From NCBI RefSeq assembly GCF_009834875.1, contig NZ_WVHT01000001.1, positions 496,001-560,000 of the forward strand: a DNA stretch of 64,000 nt. Reading direction: 5' to 3'. A program made the position numbers and the translations under genes. The notes below the pieces were generated by a model. The model was not told the DNA's origin and did not search any database. It was given only the letters and a program-made list of their open reading frames with translations. Positions 1 to 8,329 of this stretch are shown in pieces; the stretch's first letter is position 1; each line of letters opens with the position of its first letter. The DNA is from Hufsiella arboris. GTDB lineage: Bacteria > Bacteroidota > Bacteroidia > Sphingobacteriales > Sphingobacteriaceae.

Positions 1-21
1 AGAACCCGTTTTGCCTAACAT

Positions 22-534
22 ATGAAGATATACGTTTTATTCATCCTGCTACTCATAAGCCATTTCGCCTTTAGCCAGGATCATCCCGAAGGGAAAATCA
101 GTGAAAAGCTTGCCATCTCTGGATTGGTCAACAAGCAATTATCGCTGACATTATCTGATCTGAAAGAATTAAAAACGGTGGAACTAAAAAATGTTAAGAT
201 TATCGGAAAAGGCGGTGACGTTAAACGGACCATCCCATCTCTAAAAGGATATTTGTTAAAAGACATTATTAACATGGCAGGCATTGCCGAGCCAAATTTT
301 AAAGAGAACGGCATGATTTATTTCATCGCTTCTGCTACCGACGATTACAACGTTTTATGCTCTTGGTCAGAGGTGTTTAATTCAGCAAGTGACCAGGTTT
401 TTGTAGTCACCGAAGAGGACGGGCAACCGTTGAACAAAGACGGAAAATTTGCGCTTCTCTGCCTGAAAGATAAAATCAATGGCTTACGTTTTGTAAAATG
501 GCTGAACAGGATTGAGGTCAAAAAGGCTAATTAA
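22..534 (+). CDS. Secreted SUOX-fold molybdopterin-type protein
   Basis: A 170-aa protein with an N-terminal signal peptide (hydrophobic residues 4-17, cleavage near FAFSQ). The rest resembles the oxidoreductase molybdopterin-binding (sulfite-oxidase-like) fold: an AISGLV opening strand, the LSLSDLKEL-type segment and a C-terminal GLRFVKWLNRIEV strand. It is much shorter than true Moco oxidoreductases, and only C113 (NVLCSW) could serve as a cofactor cysteine, so Moco binding is uncertain. The stop overlaps the start of the moaC-mogA gene by one base (TAATG), so it is translationally linked to cofactor synthesis. A role in periplasmic Moco or redox chemistry is an inference from fold and position. 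Confidence 0.7.
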   Translation: MKIYVLFILLLISHFAFSQDHPEGKISEKLAISGLVNKQLSLTLSDLKELKTVELKNVKIIGKGGDVKRTIPSLKGYLLKDIINMAGIAEPNFKENGMIYFIASATDDYNVLCSWSEVFNSASDQVFVVTEEDGQPLNKDGKFALLCLKDKINGLRFVKWLNRIEVKKAN

Positions 535-1484
535 TGCGGGATATTACTCATAAAACCAATACTCTCAGAACCGCGAAAGCCACCGGCATCGTTTTCTGTT
601 CGGCAGAAACAATCCGTCTTATACAAAACAACGAGTTACCCAAAGGCAACCTTTTTGATGTCGCCAGGGCAGCCGGATTTATCGGAGCAAAACTAACGCC
701 TCAGCTCCTGCCCCATTGCCATCCCGTAGCAATTGACGGTATGGATATTCAGTTTAACTTCCTGGAAAGTGAGGCCCATTCGGGAGTTTTTCCAGAGATT
801 GATTTTCAAAGATCAGGTATAGTAATCACTGCTGACACTAAATCGATCGGGCGAACCGGGATAGAAATTGAAACGCTTACGGCTGTTTCCATCGCAGCGC
901 TTGAGCTTTATGACATGTTGAAGCCCGTTGATAAAATCCTGGAAATTGGCCATATTAAGCTTCTCGACAAGAAAGGCGGTAAAAGCGATCGACAGAAATT
1001 TCTCGACAATATGCCAACCTGCGCTGTTTTAGTCTGCTCTGATTCAACAGCGAAAGGCGAACGTGAAGATAAAAGCGGAAAAATTATCAGCCAGATGCTT
1101 AAAGATGTCAATGCACAGGTTGTTCATTACGCAGTTGTCCCTGACGAGAAGGAAAAAATACAGCAGTATATCAAAGACTGGGTTTCGGAAGACATTCATT
1201 TCATTTTCACAACTGGCGGCACCGGCCTTGGGCCAAGGGATAACACCATCAGCGCGGTTAAGGAAATTCTTGAGCGAGATGCTGACGGTATTACGGAAGC
1301 TATGCGAAGTTATGGTCAGCAACGTACGCCGTTTGCGATGATGAGCCGCGGCGTTGCCGGTTCTATTGCGGAAACATTAATAGTTACACTTCCGGGAAGT
1401 TCAGATGGCGCCAGGGAATCACTGGAAGCAATCCTTCCGGCAATTTTTCACGCGAGAAAGATGATGAAAGGAGGCGGCCATTGA
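534..1484 (+). CDS. moaCB: Bifunctional MoaC-MogA molybdenum cofactor protein
   Basis: A 316-aa fusion. Residues 1-160 are MoaC, cyclic pyranopterin monophosphate synthase, with the LLPHCHPVAIDG signature at 58-69 and the DKKGGKSD loop that carries the catalytic lysine. Residues about 168-316 are the MoaB/MogA molybdopterin adenylyltransferase domain, with CAVLVCSDS at its first strand and the TTGGTGLGPRDNT nucleotide loop. The two enzymes act at the second and the adenylation step of Moco synthesis. Start ATG overlaps the upstream stop (TAATG), and the TGA stop overlaps the TTG start of moeA, so the three genes are one operon. Both domains look complete. Confidence 0.95.
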   Translation: MRDITHKTNTLRTAKATGIVFCSAETIRLIQNNELPKGNLFDVARAAGFIGAKLTPQLLPHCHPVAIDGMDIQFNFLESEAHSGVFPEIDFQRSGIVITADTKSIGRTGIEIETLTAVSIAALELYDMLKPVDKILEIGHIKLLDKKGGKSDRQKFLDNMPTCAVLVCSDSTAKGEREDKSGKIISQMLKDVNAQVVHYAVVPDEKEKIQQYIKDWVSEDIHFIFTTGGTGLGPRDNTISAVKEILERDADGITEAMRSYGQQRTPFAMMSRGVAGSIAETLIVTLPGSSDGARESLEAILPAIFHARKMMKGGGH

Positions 1485-2671
1485 TAACCTACCAGGAAGC
1501 ACTGCAAATTATTCTGTCTCATGCCCGTTCTTTCGGAGACGAAACTGTGCTTCTTGAAAACGCTGATGGCCGGGTATTGGCAGAAGACATCTTTGCCGAC
1601 CGCGACTATCCGCCGTTCAATCGTTCAACAGTTGACGGTTATGCAATAAACATTGAGGAATGGCGGGCCGGCCTTAAAAATTACCGAATCGCCGAAACCA
1701 TTTTTGCCGGAAATGTCTCCGAAGTTGCGTTGGCCTCCGGCCAATGTTATAAAATTATGACAGGTGCTTCTGTTCCGAAAAGCGCCAGTGCTGTTATACG
1801 GCGTGAAGATGTTTTTGAAGATAGTGGCTCCGTAACAATAAACGTCGAAAATATTGAGGAACAGCAAAATATATCGAAGCAGGGAGAAGACGCTAAAAAG
1901 GGAGATTTAATTCTGGGACAAGGCTTGATTTGCCAGCCGAATGTTATCAGCATTTTAGCCAGTCTCGGAAAAGGTAAAGTGAAAGTGAAACGCTTACCCG
2001 ATGTTGTTCTTTTTACTACCGGAAACGAAGTTAAATCAATCGATTCAATTCCCGGACCAGTAGAAATAAGGAATAGCAATAAATGGCTCTTAACATCTCT
2101 TTTAAAAAAATTAGGTATTGATGTTCAGCGGTCGGAACATATCAGCGATAGTAGAGAAGACTTATATTCAGCAATAGAATCCGGACTTGATTGTGATGTA
2201 ATGATTTTATGTGGCGGCGTATCAGCCGGTGATGCTGATTATGTGCCGGAAACTTTAGAAAAGCTTGGCGTTAAAAAGTTATTCCATAAAGTTGCTATTA
2301 AGCCCGGGAAACCTATCTGGTGCGGGATTTCTCCAACAGGAACAATGGTTTTTGCATTGCCCGGAAATCCTTTTTCCTGCCTGATAACCTTTAAGATTTT
2401 CATTGAAGAGTATTTAAGAAAATGCCTTGGATTTTCTCCGCGCGCCGTTTTTACCCTGCCCTTGACTGGCGGCAGAACAAAGAAAGTGCCCTTCGATGAA
2501 TTTTTTCCGACGAAACTTGCCAAAGACGGCAAATCGCTGGAGCAAATTGCTATCAACAGTTCCGGAGATATTAAACTCGGTCTCCATGCAAATTCTATCG
2601 CTTTACATCCGGCAGACCGGAAACAAGTTGAAAGCGGAGAAAGCGTTAGCTACTTTTCGCTCTTTACATAA
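1481..2671 (+). CDS. moeA: Molybdopterin molybdenumtransferase MoeA
   Basis: A 396-aa protein of normal MoeA length. It inserts molybdate into adenylylated molybdopterin in the cytoplasm. Visible signatures: the DYPPFNRSTVDGYA N-terminal motif, the MTGASVPKSASAVIRREDV strand set, LFTTGNEV, GGVSAGDADYVPE, and the C-terminal PGKPIWCG and FALPGNPFSC motifs of the MogA-like domain. The start is TTG at 1481, chosen because it overlaps the moaC-mogA stop and has a clear GGAGG ribosome site at about 1470-1474, one of the few strong Shine-Dalgarno sites in the window. It is followed by 180 bases before moaA. Confidence 0.95.
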   Translation: MITYQEALQIILSHARSFGDETVLLENADGRVLAEDIFADRDYPPFNRSTVDGYAINIEEWRAGLKNYRIAETIFAGNVSEVALASGQCYKIMTGASVPKSASAVIRREDVFEDSGSVTINVENIEEQQNISKQGEDAKKGDLILGQGLICQPNVISILASLGKGKVKVKRLPDVVLFTTGNEVKSIDSIPGPVEIRNSNKWLLTSLLKKLGIDVQRSEHISDSREDLYSAIESGLDCDVMILCGGVSAGDADYVPETLEKLGVKKLFHKVAIKPGKPIWCGISPTGTMVFALPGNPFSCLITFKIFIEEYLRKCLGFSPRAVFTLPLTGGRTKKVPFDEFFPTKLAKDGKSLEQIAINSSGDIKLGLHANSIALHPADRKQVESGESVSYFSLFT

Positions 2672-2784
2672 AGCATATTTCACGTCAGGTTTTATCGGCG
2701 AAAGCGTCAAAACATTTCCCGCGGCACAAAGTTAGGTTTATGGCTGCTTTCATTCAATCTGCCCAAGTTCTAGACCGGGCTGGC

Positions 2785-2815
2785 TTTATAGTAAATTTTA
2801 TTCGGTGTATATTTG
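2785..2815 (+). promoter_or_regulatory. Candidate promoter for moaA
   Basis: TATATTTG at 2808-2815 matches the Bacteroidota -7 element TAnnTTTG. A TTTA at 2785 sits 19 bases upstream as a weak -33 element. A start near 2821 would give a leader of about 30 bases before the moaA ATG. This would let the moaA-moaD-moaE part be transcribed separately from the moaC-mogA/moeA part. Motif match only. Confidence 0.4.
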
Positions 2816-2851
2816 AATATTGGTGGTTGTTGCTTTTAACTGAAGACGATA

Positions 2852-3802
2852 ATGTTGCTGGAAGATACATTTCAACGGAAATTTAAAACTCTGCGGGTTA
2901 GCCTGTTGGACGTTTGCAATCTGGCATGCGTGTATTGCACGATGGGCGGCGATGAGCAGGAAAAAATTAACAGATCGCCGCAACAATCAGCAAGTCACTT
3001 TGCAAAGTTGATCGGTAAACTGCACGGGCATTTGAACTTTGAAACTATCCGGCTAACAGGCGGTGAACCTCTCCTTTTTCGCGAAATCATTCCCTTGATT
3101 AAATCGTTAAAAAATCTTGGCATTCCACAAATTAAAATGACCAGCAACGGCACGCTTCTGAAACAAAAGGCTGCCGATTTAAAGCATGCCGGACTTCAGT
3201 GCATAAACGTCTCGCTGGATGCTGTGGAGGACGCCGCTTTTTTCAAGGTGAGTAAACGTAAAAATTTGAAGCAAACTCTTGACGGCATTGATAGCGCTCT
3301 AGACTGCGGTTTAGATGTAAAAATCAATTCGGTAATTATGCGCGGGATGAATGATGATCAGCTCCTTCCATTACTAGACTTTGCTTTTGAAAGAAATATT
3401 GCTATCCGTTTTCTTGAGATTATGGCTATGGGGCATCTTTACAACCAATCTGAAAAGTATTTTTTCTCGCAAACTGATATGTTGGAAAAAATCAGCATGT
3501 ATTATCAGATTACTCCAATGCCTCGCAAATCATCATCGACGGCAAATTATTGGAAAACATCGCATGGGAACACATTTGGAATTATAGCTAACAACAGTCA
3601 CCCGTTTTGCGGCGATTGTAACCGGCTACGAATGGATTCATTTGGAAACTTATTTGGTTGTCTCAGTTCAAATCATCCCATCTCCTTCTCAGGTGATGAA
3701 AACGATGAAACATTACGTCAAAACCTGCAACTGGCAATGAACCAAAAACAAACTTTCAGATTTACAGGCAGTGACATGAGCATGCTCCATATCGGCGGCT
3801 AG
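2852..3802 (+). CDS. moaA: GTP 3',8-cyclase MoaA
   Basis: A 316-aa radical SAM enzyme that makes 3',8-cyclo-7,8-dihydro-GTP, the first step of molybdenum cofactor synthesis. The N-terminal cluster motif is C22-x3-C26-x2-C29 (DVCNLACVYC), followed by the LTGGEPLL SAM-binding motif. The second iron-sulfur cluster is formed by C253, C256 and C270 (FCGDCNRLR, then LFGC). The C-terminus is GG, as needed for MoaA-MoaC function. Length is slightly below the usual 326-330. It starts 180 bases after moeA and precedes moaD by 18 bases. Confidence 0.96.
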   Translation: MLLEDTFQRKFKTLRVSLLDVCNLACVYCTMGGDEQEKINRSPQQSASHFAKLIGKLHGHLNFETIRLTGGEPLLFREIIPLIKSLKNLGIPQIKMTSNGTLLKQKAADLKHAGLQCINVSLDAVEDAAFFKVSKRKNLKQTLDGIDSALDCGLDVKINSVIMRGMNDDQLLPLLDFAFERNIAIRFLEIMAMGHLYNQSEKYFFSQTDMLEKISMYYQITPMPRKSSSTANYWKTSHGNTFGIIANNSHPFCGDCNRLRMDSFGNLFGCLSSNHPISFSGDENDETLRQNLQLAMNQKQTFRFTGSDMSMLHIGG

Positions 3803-3820
3803 CTTTAAACATCTATACTT

Positions 3821-4054
3821 ATGAAGATTCAACTCTTTGCATCACTTAAAGATTTTTTTGGAAAAGAGCTCGATATCGACCAATCCATTTCAAGTGTCGA
3901 ATCATTGCGGCAATTTCTTGAAACCCAAAACCCGCAATCGGCAAGTTTGCTTAAAAGCTGCCGTTTTGCCGTAAAAGATGAGTTTGTTGCAAATGATTAC
4001 TTATTAACAGATCATGACATTATCAGCGTTATCCCACCAAGCAGCGGCGGTTGA
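3821..4054 (+). CDS. moaD: Molybdopterin synthase small subunit MoaD
   Basis: A 77-aa ubiquitin-fold sulfur carrier ending in SSGG, the di-glycine tail that is adenylated and thiocarboxylated before sulfur is passed to MoaE. The IQLFASLKDFFG opening and VIPPSSGG close are standard MoaD features. It sits between moaA and moaE. No moeB gene, whose product normally activates MoaD, is found in this window, so activation must be encoded elsewhere. Confidence 0.93.
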   Translation: MKIQLFASLKDFFGKELDIDQSISSVESLRQFLETQNPQSASLLKSCRFAVKDEFVANDYLLTDHDIISVIPPSSGG

Positions 4055-4508
4055 AGTTCTTACCGATAAACCGATTGACCTTCCGGGCCTGCTTGCATCA
4101 TCACACCACGAACAGGCCGGGGCTGTTGTTTTATTTAGCGGCGATGTCCGAAATCATAACATTGGTCGCGAAGTTTCTTATCTGGAATATGAAGCGCATA
4201 ACGAACTTGCAGAAAAATCCATCCGGAAAATTTTAGAGGACGCAAAGGAAAAATGGCCATTGAATATCGCGGCAGCACAGCACCGGCTAGGCAAAGTGGC
4301 TATATTGGAAAGCGCAGTTGTTGTTATAACGGCTTCTGCCCACAGATCGGAAGCATTCGTCGCGAACCGTTACATAATTGATCGTATTAAACATGAAACG
4401 CCGATCTGGAAATGCGAATATTATACAAACGGCGAATACAGTTGGGGAAATAACTGCAATTGCGCGGAAATTACAGGAGATCCGGACAAGCATCTGTATT
4501 CACAGTAA
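4014..4508 (+). CDS. moaE: Molybdopterin synthase catalytic subunit MoaE
   Basis: A 164-aa MoaE that receives sulfur from MoaD to convert precursor Z to molybdopterin. Signatures: the VEVLTDKPIDLPGLL start of the fold, GAVVLFSGDVRNHN, YEAHNELAEKSI, and FVANRYIIDRIKHETPIWKCE with the active-site lysines. The only in-frame ATG is at 4014, which overlaps moaD by 41 bases; no start codon exists nearer the beginning of the conserved fold (that codon is GTT). The result is 12 extra N-terminal residues. The C-terminus has an unusual NNCNC stretch. Part of the Moco operon. Confidence 0.93.
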   Translation: MTLSALSHQAAAVEVLTDKPIDLPGLLASSHHEQAGAVVLFSGDVRNHNIGREVSYLEYEAHNELAEKSIRKILEDAKEKWPLNIAAAQHRLGKVAILESAVVVITASAHRSEAFVANRYIIDRIKHETPIWKCEYYTNGEYSWGNNCNCAEITGDPDKHLYSQ

Positions 4509-4509
4509 C

Positions 4510-4794
4510 ATGAAACCCTCGATCACAATAGAATATTGCCCGAAATGTGGCTGGATGTTGCGAGCAGCTTATATGGCTCAGGAGTTATTGACCACCTTTG
4601 CTGATGATTTACACAGCGTGACCCTACAGCCAAGTGAGGTAAGCGGTCGTTATTCGATCCGGGTAAATGACGACACAGTTTTTGACAGGAAGCGTGAAGG
4701 ACGCTTCCCGGAAATTAAAGAGTTAAAACAATTAATTCGCGATCAGGTGAATCCCGGAAAAGATTTGGGCCATTCCGAAAAGAAATCTGATTAA
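4510..4794 (+). CDS. SelT/SelW/SelH family thioredoxin-like protein
   Basis: A 94-aa protein starting two bases after the moaE stop. It has the family's redox motif C10-P-K-C13 right after the first strand (ITIEYCPKCGW), then a helix and a strand with GRYSIRVNDDTVFDRK, typical of Rdx/SelW proteins. The bacterial form uses cysteine, not selenocysteine. The family is a thioredoxin-like redox group without a firmly set substrate. Its link with molybdenum cofactor genes here is by position only. Confidence 0.85.
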   Translation: MKPSITIEYCPKCGWMLRAAYMAQELLTTFADDLHSVTLQPSEVSGRYSIRVNDDTVFDRKREGRFPEIKELKQLIRDQVNPGKDLGHSEKKSD

Positions 4795-4846
4795 TAGCTA
4801 ATTTGCCAGGCATTCAACACACTGATTTTAAGAATCTCAAAATAAA

Positions 4847-4877
4847 TTGCTTACTTAAACTCTGTGGTATACCTTTG
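4847..4877 (+). promoter_or_regulatory. Strong Bacteroidota-type promoter
   Basis: TTG at 4847-4849, a 20-base spacer, then TACCTTTG at 4870-4877, an exact TAnnTTTG match. The predicted transcription start (about 4884) is only a few bases before the ATG at 4887, so the mRNA for the copper locus would be nearly leaderless if that start codon is right. Confidence 0.6.
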
Positions 4878-4886
4878 CGGTGATTT

Positions 4887-5252
4887 ATGCGAAGAAGGAT
4901 TACCGCTATATTACTTATTATAACAATGCTCGCTGCTAACTTCAGCAGATTGTTTATATATGCGGGATTCGAACTCAATAAAAATTACATCAGCCAAAAA
5001 CTTTGTGAAAACCGCAGCAAACCGATTTTGATGTGTAATGGAAAGTGTTATTACGCCAAAAAAATTAAGCAATCAGAAGAGCGGGAAAAAAGCCAGGAGA
5101 AATCCGGTCAAAAAACGAATTTTCAGGAAGCGATGATTACCACAAAGATCATGTTGTCCATATCTTCTTTTGATTTACCAAACCGCAATACTTTTGAGAA
5201 ATCCCTATTTCTCCCCCAAATAGTTTCGGCTATTTTACAGCCGCCCTGTTAA
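4887..5252 (+). CDS. Small membrane-anchored protein with CNGKC motif
   Basis: A 121-aa protein with a hydrophobic N-terminus (residues 5-26) and the cysteine pattern C40-x9-C50-x3-C54 within LCENRSKPILMCNGKCY. Related small Bacteroidota proteins with a CxGKC core lie next to copper or metal loci; I know no assigned biochemical role. The middle is highly charged (KKIKQSEEREKSQEKSG) and it ends with cysteine (QPPC). It leads a co-directional set with the MbnP-like and MbnH-like genes, so a role in copper binding or delivery is an inference from the motif and neighbours. Confidence 0.65.
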   Translation: MRRRITAILLIITMLAANFSRLFIYAGFELNKNYISQKLCENRSKPILMCNGKCYYAKKIKQSEEREKSQEKSGQKTNFQEAMITTKIMLSISSFDLPNRNTFEKSLFLPQIVSAILQPPC

Positions 5253-5373
5253 CGCAGATCATCCACTTCCTTAAAAATTTATTGCAACGGCTAGTTTCAA
5301 CTTATGCACGCATCAGTCGATAGCCCTTGCTGAACTTGAATTACCGGATTATCTCCGTTACAATTAATTTATT

Positions 5374-6189
5374 ATGAAACTGTCTCTTCAACATATAGCT
5401 ATCGGCTGTGCGCTGATTTTCTCTTTACAATCATGTTCAAAAAAGGACGACAATAAGCCTCAAACATCCAAAAAAGCGACTCTTAGCGTTGAATTTGATA
5501 ACATTGCCGGCGACAGAAACTTGCAGTTAGGCACCGGAACCTATACAAATTCATCGGGTGAACAACTGACGATTCAGACGTTGAAATATTTTATCTCAAA
5601 CATTAAAGTAACCAACGCGGAAGGCGTGGAATATGTTGTGCCACAAGACAGCAGTTATTTCCTTGTTGATGAGAGCAAACCCGAAACACAGGAATGTAAA
5701 GTTCAGGTGCCGGAAGCAGATTACAAGTCGCTGACCTTTACCATTGGCGTAGACAGCTTGAGAAATACGATGGATATTTCGAAAAGAACAGGCGTTCTTG
5801 ATCCATCCGGAAGCATGGACGATGGCATGTACTGGGGCTGGAACAGCGGCTATATTTTCTTCAAAATGGAGGGGACATCTCCGCAGGCTCCTGTTGATCC
5901 AACTGGGGCTAATAAATTCCGCTATCACATCGGCGGATTCGGCGGTTACTCGGCTCCAACCATTAACAATATTAAAACCGTAACACTCGATCTTTCTAAA
6001 GCCGGTGTGGCGCGTGTCCGTGCAGGACGGGAAAGCAATATTCACCTGATGGTCGATGCGCTTAAAATGTTTAGCGGCCCATCTACTATCAGTATTGCAG
6101 CTAATCCCCAGGTGATGTTCAGCGCATTTAGTGTAAATGTTGCCAACAACTTTGCTGGCATGTTCAGGCATGATCACACAGAAAATTAA
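5374..6189 (+). CDS. MbnP-like copper-binding lipoprotein
   Basis: A 271-aa lipoprotein with lipobox LQSC (C21). It matches the MbnP family: LSVEFDNIAG near the start, LKYFISNIKV, the VDSLRN region, the conserved Trp-rich MYWGWNSGYIFFKMEG segment, FRYHIGGF, and a His-containing C-terminus (MFRHDHTEN). In methanobactin systems MbnP works with the di-haem protein MbnH and carries an oxidised tryptophan involved in copper binding; here the partner gene follows directly, overlapping by one base (TAATG). No methanobactin precursor or biosynthesis gene is seen, so copper uptake or storage without methanobactin is the inference. Confidence 0.85.
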   Translation: MKLSLQHIAIGCALIFSLQSCSKKDDNKPQTSKKATLSVEFDNIAGDRNLQLGTGTYTNSSGEQLTIQTLKYFISNIKVTNAEGVEYVVPQDSSYFLVDESKPETQECKVQVPEADYKSLTFTIGVDSLRNTMDISKRTGVLDPSGSMDDGMYWGWNSGYIFFKMEGTSPQAPVDPTGANKFRYHIGGFGGYSAPTINNIKTVTLDLSKAGVARVRAGRESNIHLMVDALKMFSGPSTISIAANPQVMFSAFSVNVANNFAGMFRHDHTEN

Positions 6190-7235
6190 TGAGGAATAAA
6201 GCATTTTGGACTGTTCTTGCTGGTTTCTGCTTATTCATTTACGCTTGTAAAAAGGAAGATGATATTCAGAAAACTGTTTCCGAATTTTTAGGCTTCCAGC
6301 AACCGGCTAATTTTCCGGAGCCGGTTTATAAGTTGTCAAACAATCCCGTTAATGAAGCCGGATTTTTGCTCGGGCGAACTTTGTTTTATGAACCAAGATT
6401 ATCACGGGATAATACTATTTCCTGCGGGTCTTGCCATATCCAGTCTTCGGGATTCACTCAGCATGGGCACGATGTGAGTCACGGTATTGACGACAAACTT
6501 GGTAGCCGGAATTCGCCTCCTATTATGAACCTTGCCTGGAATAAAACATTTTTCTGGGACGGCGGCGTATTTGACCTGGATCTTCAGCCAATAAATCCAA
6601 TCACCAACCCGGTTGAGATGGATGAAAAAATGGAGAGCGTGATCAGTAAACTTAAACAGCTTCCTAAGTACAATGAATTATTTAAAAAGGCTTTCGGAAC
6701 GGAAGAAATAAACGGTATACGGATTTTTAAAGCGCTATCCCAGTTTATGGTCATGTGCGTTAGTGCCAATTCAAAATACGATAAGGTTACACGCAACGAG
6801 GGCGAAAGCTTCACGGCAGAGGAACAGGCAGGGTACACCATTTTTAAGTCACGATGCAGCAGTTGTCACGCCGAACCATTATTTACCGACGGCTCGTTCA
6901 GAAATAACGGAATTGGGGCTGGGCCAAATAATGATGAAGGCCGTTACGCAGTTACACTCAATCCGGACGACCGCTATAAATTTAAAGTGCCAAGTTTGCG
7001 GAACCTGAGTTATACGGCGCCATATATGCACGACGGCCGTTTTTTAACTATTAATGCAGTGCTTGACCACTACGCCAATGAAGTTAAGGTATCCCCGACA
7101 TTAGACCCTCTTTTAAACACAGGTAATAAACCGGGGGTCGCTTTAAGTGATGACGACAAAATCAAACTCCTCTCCTTTTTAAAAACACTTGACGATCCTG
7201 ATTTTGTCAGTAGAAAAGATTTGTCAGAACAATGA
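6189..7235 (+). CDS. MbnH-like di-haem cytochrome c peroxidase lipoprotein
   Basis: A 348-aa protein with a lipobox cysteine at C20 (FIYAC). Two haem c sites: C79-G-S-C82-H83 and C223-S-S-C226-H227, as in the bacterial cytochrome c peroxidase / MauG / MbnH family. Other family motifs are FWDGG, NPVEM and YMHDGRF. MbnH oxidises a tryptophan of its MbnP partner; the one-base overlap with the MbnP-like gene supports that pairing over a general peroxidase. It ends with an ATGA overlap into the outer-membrane protein gene. Confidence 0.88.
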   Translation: MRNKAFWTVLAGFCLFIYACKKEDDIQKTVSEFLGFQQPANFPEPVYKLSNNPVNEAGFLLGRTLFYEPRLSRDNTISCGSCHIQSSGFTQHGHDVSHGIDDKLGSRNSPPIMNLAWNKTFFWDGGVFDLDLQPINPITNPVEMDEKMESVISKLKQLPKYNELFKKAFGTEEINGIRIFKALSQFMVMCVSANSKYDKVTRNEGESFTAEEQAGYTIFKSRCSSCHAEPLFTDGSFRNNGIGAGPNNDEGRYAVTLNPDDRYKFKVPSLRNLSYTAPYMHDGRFLTINAVLDHYANEVKVSPTLDPLLNTGNKPGVALSDDDKIKLLSFLKTLDDPDFVSRKDLSEQ

Positions 7236-8164
7236 TACAGATGAAAAAGAAATGGATTTTTACTATCATATTAAGCTTTAGTTTTGCTTCGACTTTCGCT
7301 TGCGACATTTGCGGTTGCGGCGTTGGGAGTTATTATCTGGGCATTCTACCTCAGTTTAATAAACGATTTATCGGCCTCCGCTATCAATATAAAACACTAA
7401 CCACCCACATCAGCCCGGACGGACAAACCAGCTATCTCACTTCCGACGAAAAATATCAGACAGCGGAGCTTTGGGGAGGATTTAATTTCGGCAGCAAGTT
7501 TCGCCTTTTATATTTCATTCCTTACAACTTTAATGAACGGCAAAGCATTGAGTTAAGCGGTAGTAAAAACGGATTGGGCGATGTCGCCTTTATGGGATAT
7601 TACAATCTGCTGGATAAGAAACAAACTCTCGGCAGTAGCCTGCTTGTGCAATCTCTCTGGGTGGGTGCAGGGATAAAATTGCCGACCGGGAAATACGAGC
7701 CTCTTGAAAAAGATCTGGTTGACGAATCACCAAATAATTTCCAGTTAGGTACCGGCAGCACGGATTTTACTTTAAACGCGGCATATGATATCCGCTTAAT
7801 GGATTTCGGGGTCGACGTAAATCTTAATTACAAAATTAACACTAACAACAGATATGACTACCGGTATGGCAACAAGTTCACAACTAACGCACTTGCATAT
7901 TACAAGTTTCGTGTCGCGAAAACGTTAACAATTGCACCAAACGCGGGAGTGCTTTACGAAACATCTGCTCAGGATACCGAAGAAAAAATATATAAAATTG
8001 ACGTTTCCGGTGGCTATTCATTATCACTCATCGGGGGCCTTGAAGCTAGTTTTAACCGCTTTTCAGTTGGCGGAAACTACCAAAATGTGGCTTCACAAAA
8101 CCTTGCCGGCGGCAGCGTAAAGGCTGGCGACAGGTTTCTGATCCATGCCTCCGTAGCATTTTAA
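7232..8164 (+). CDS. Outer-membrane beta-barrel protein with CDICGCG motif
   Basis: A 310-aa protein with a signal peptide and, right at the predicted mature N-terminus, the cysteine motif C24-D-I-C27-G-C29. The body has alternating amphipathic strands (for example FRLLYFIPYNFNER and FGVDVNLNYKINTNN) ending in a terminal phenylalanine (LIHASVAF), as in outer-membrane barrels. It ends the copper-type operon, overlapping the peroxidase gene by four bases (ATGA); ATG 7241 gives a neater signal peptide. The cysteine cluster suggests metal binding at the periplasmic entrance, and a transport role is an inference. Confidence 0.7.
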   Translation: MIQMKKKWIFTIILSFSFASTFACDICGCGVGSYYLGILPQFNKRFIGLRYQYKTLTTHISPDGQTSYLTSDEKYQTAELWGGFNFGSKFRLLYFIPYNFNERQSIELSGSKNGLGDVAFMGYYNLLDKKQTLGSSLLVQSLWVGAGIKLPTGKYEPLEKDLVDESPNNFQLGTGSTDFTLNAAYDIRLMDFGVDVNLNYKINTNNRYDYRYGNKFTTNALAYYKFRVAKTLTIAPNAGVLYETSAQDTEEKIYKIDVSGGYSLSLIGGLEASFNRFSVGGNYQNVASQNLAGGSVKAGDRFLIHASVAF

Positions 8165-8329
8165 ATAACTCGTTAAGGATAGCAGTATCAACGATATTCG
8201 CAGGCGGACCGATAATAAACACTATATTGCAGCAGGTTTTTGAGCGAGCGAGATATGTGCGCGGCATTTTGAGTAACGCAATTTGTTACGGCTAAAAATC
8301 TACAGTCGTACTAATTACGTAATTTAAAT

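Noticed and set aside
2672-2851. Molybdenum cofactor riboswitch before moaA
   Set aside because: No clear multi-stem structure could be seen; a normal promoter match explains the gap.
4014-4050. A later start for MoaE
   Set aside because: There is no ATG, GTG or TTG in frame at the beginning of the conserved fold, so the overlapping ATG 4014 stays.
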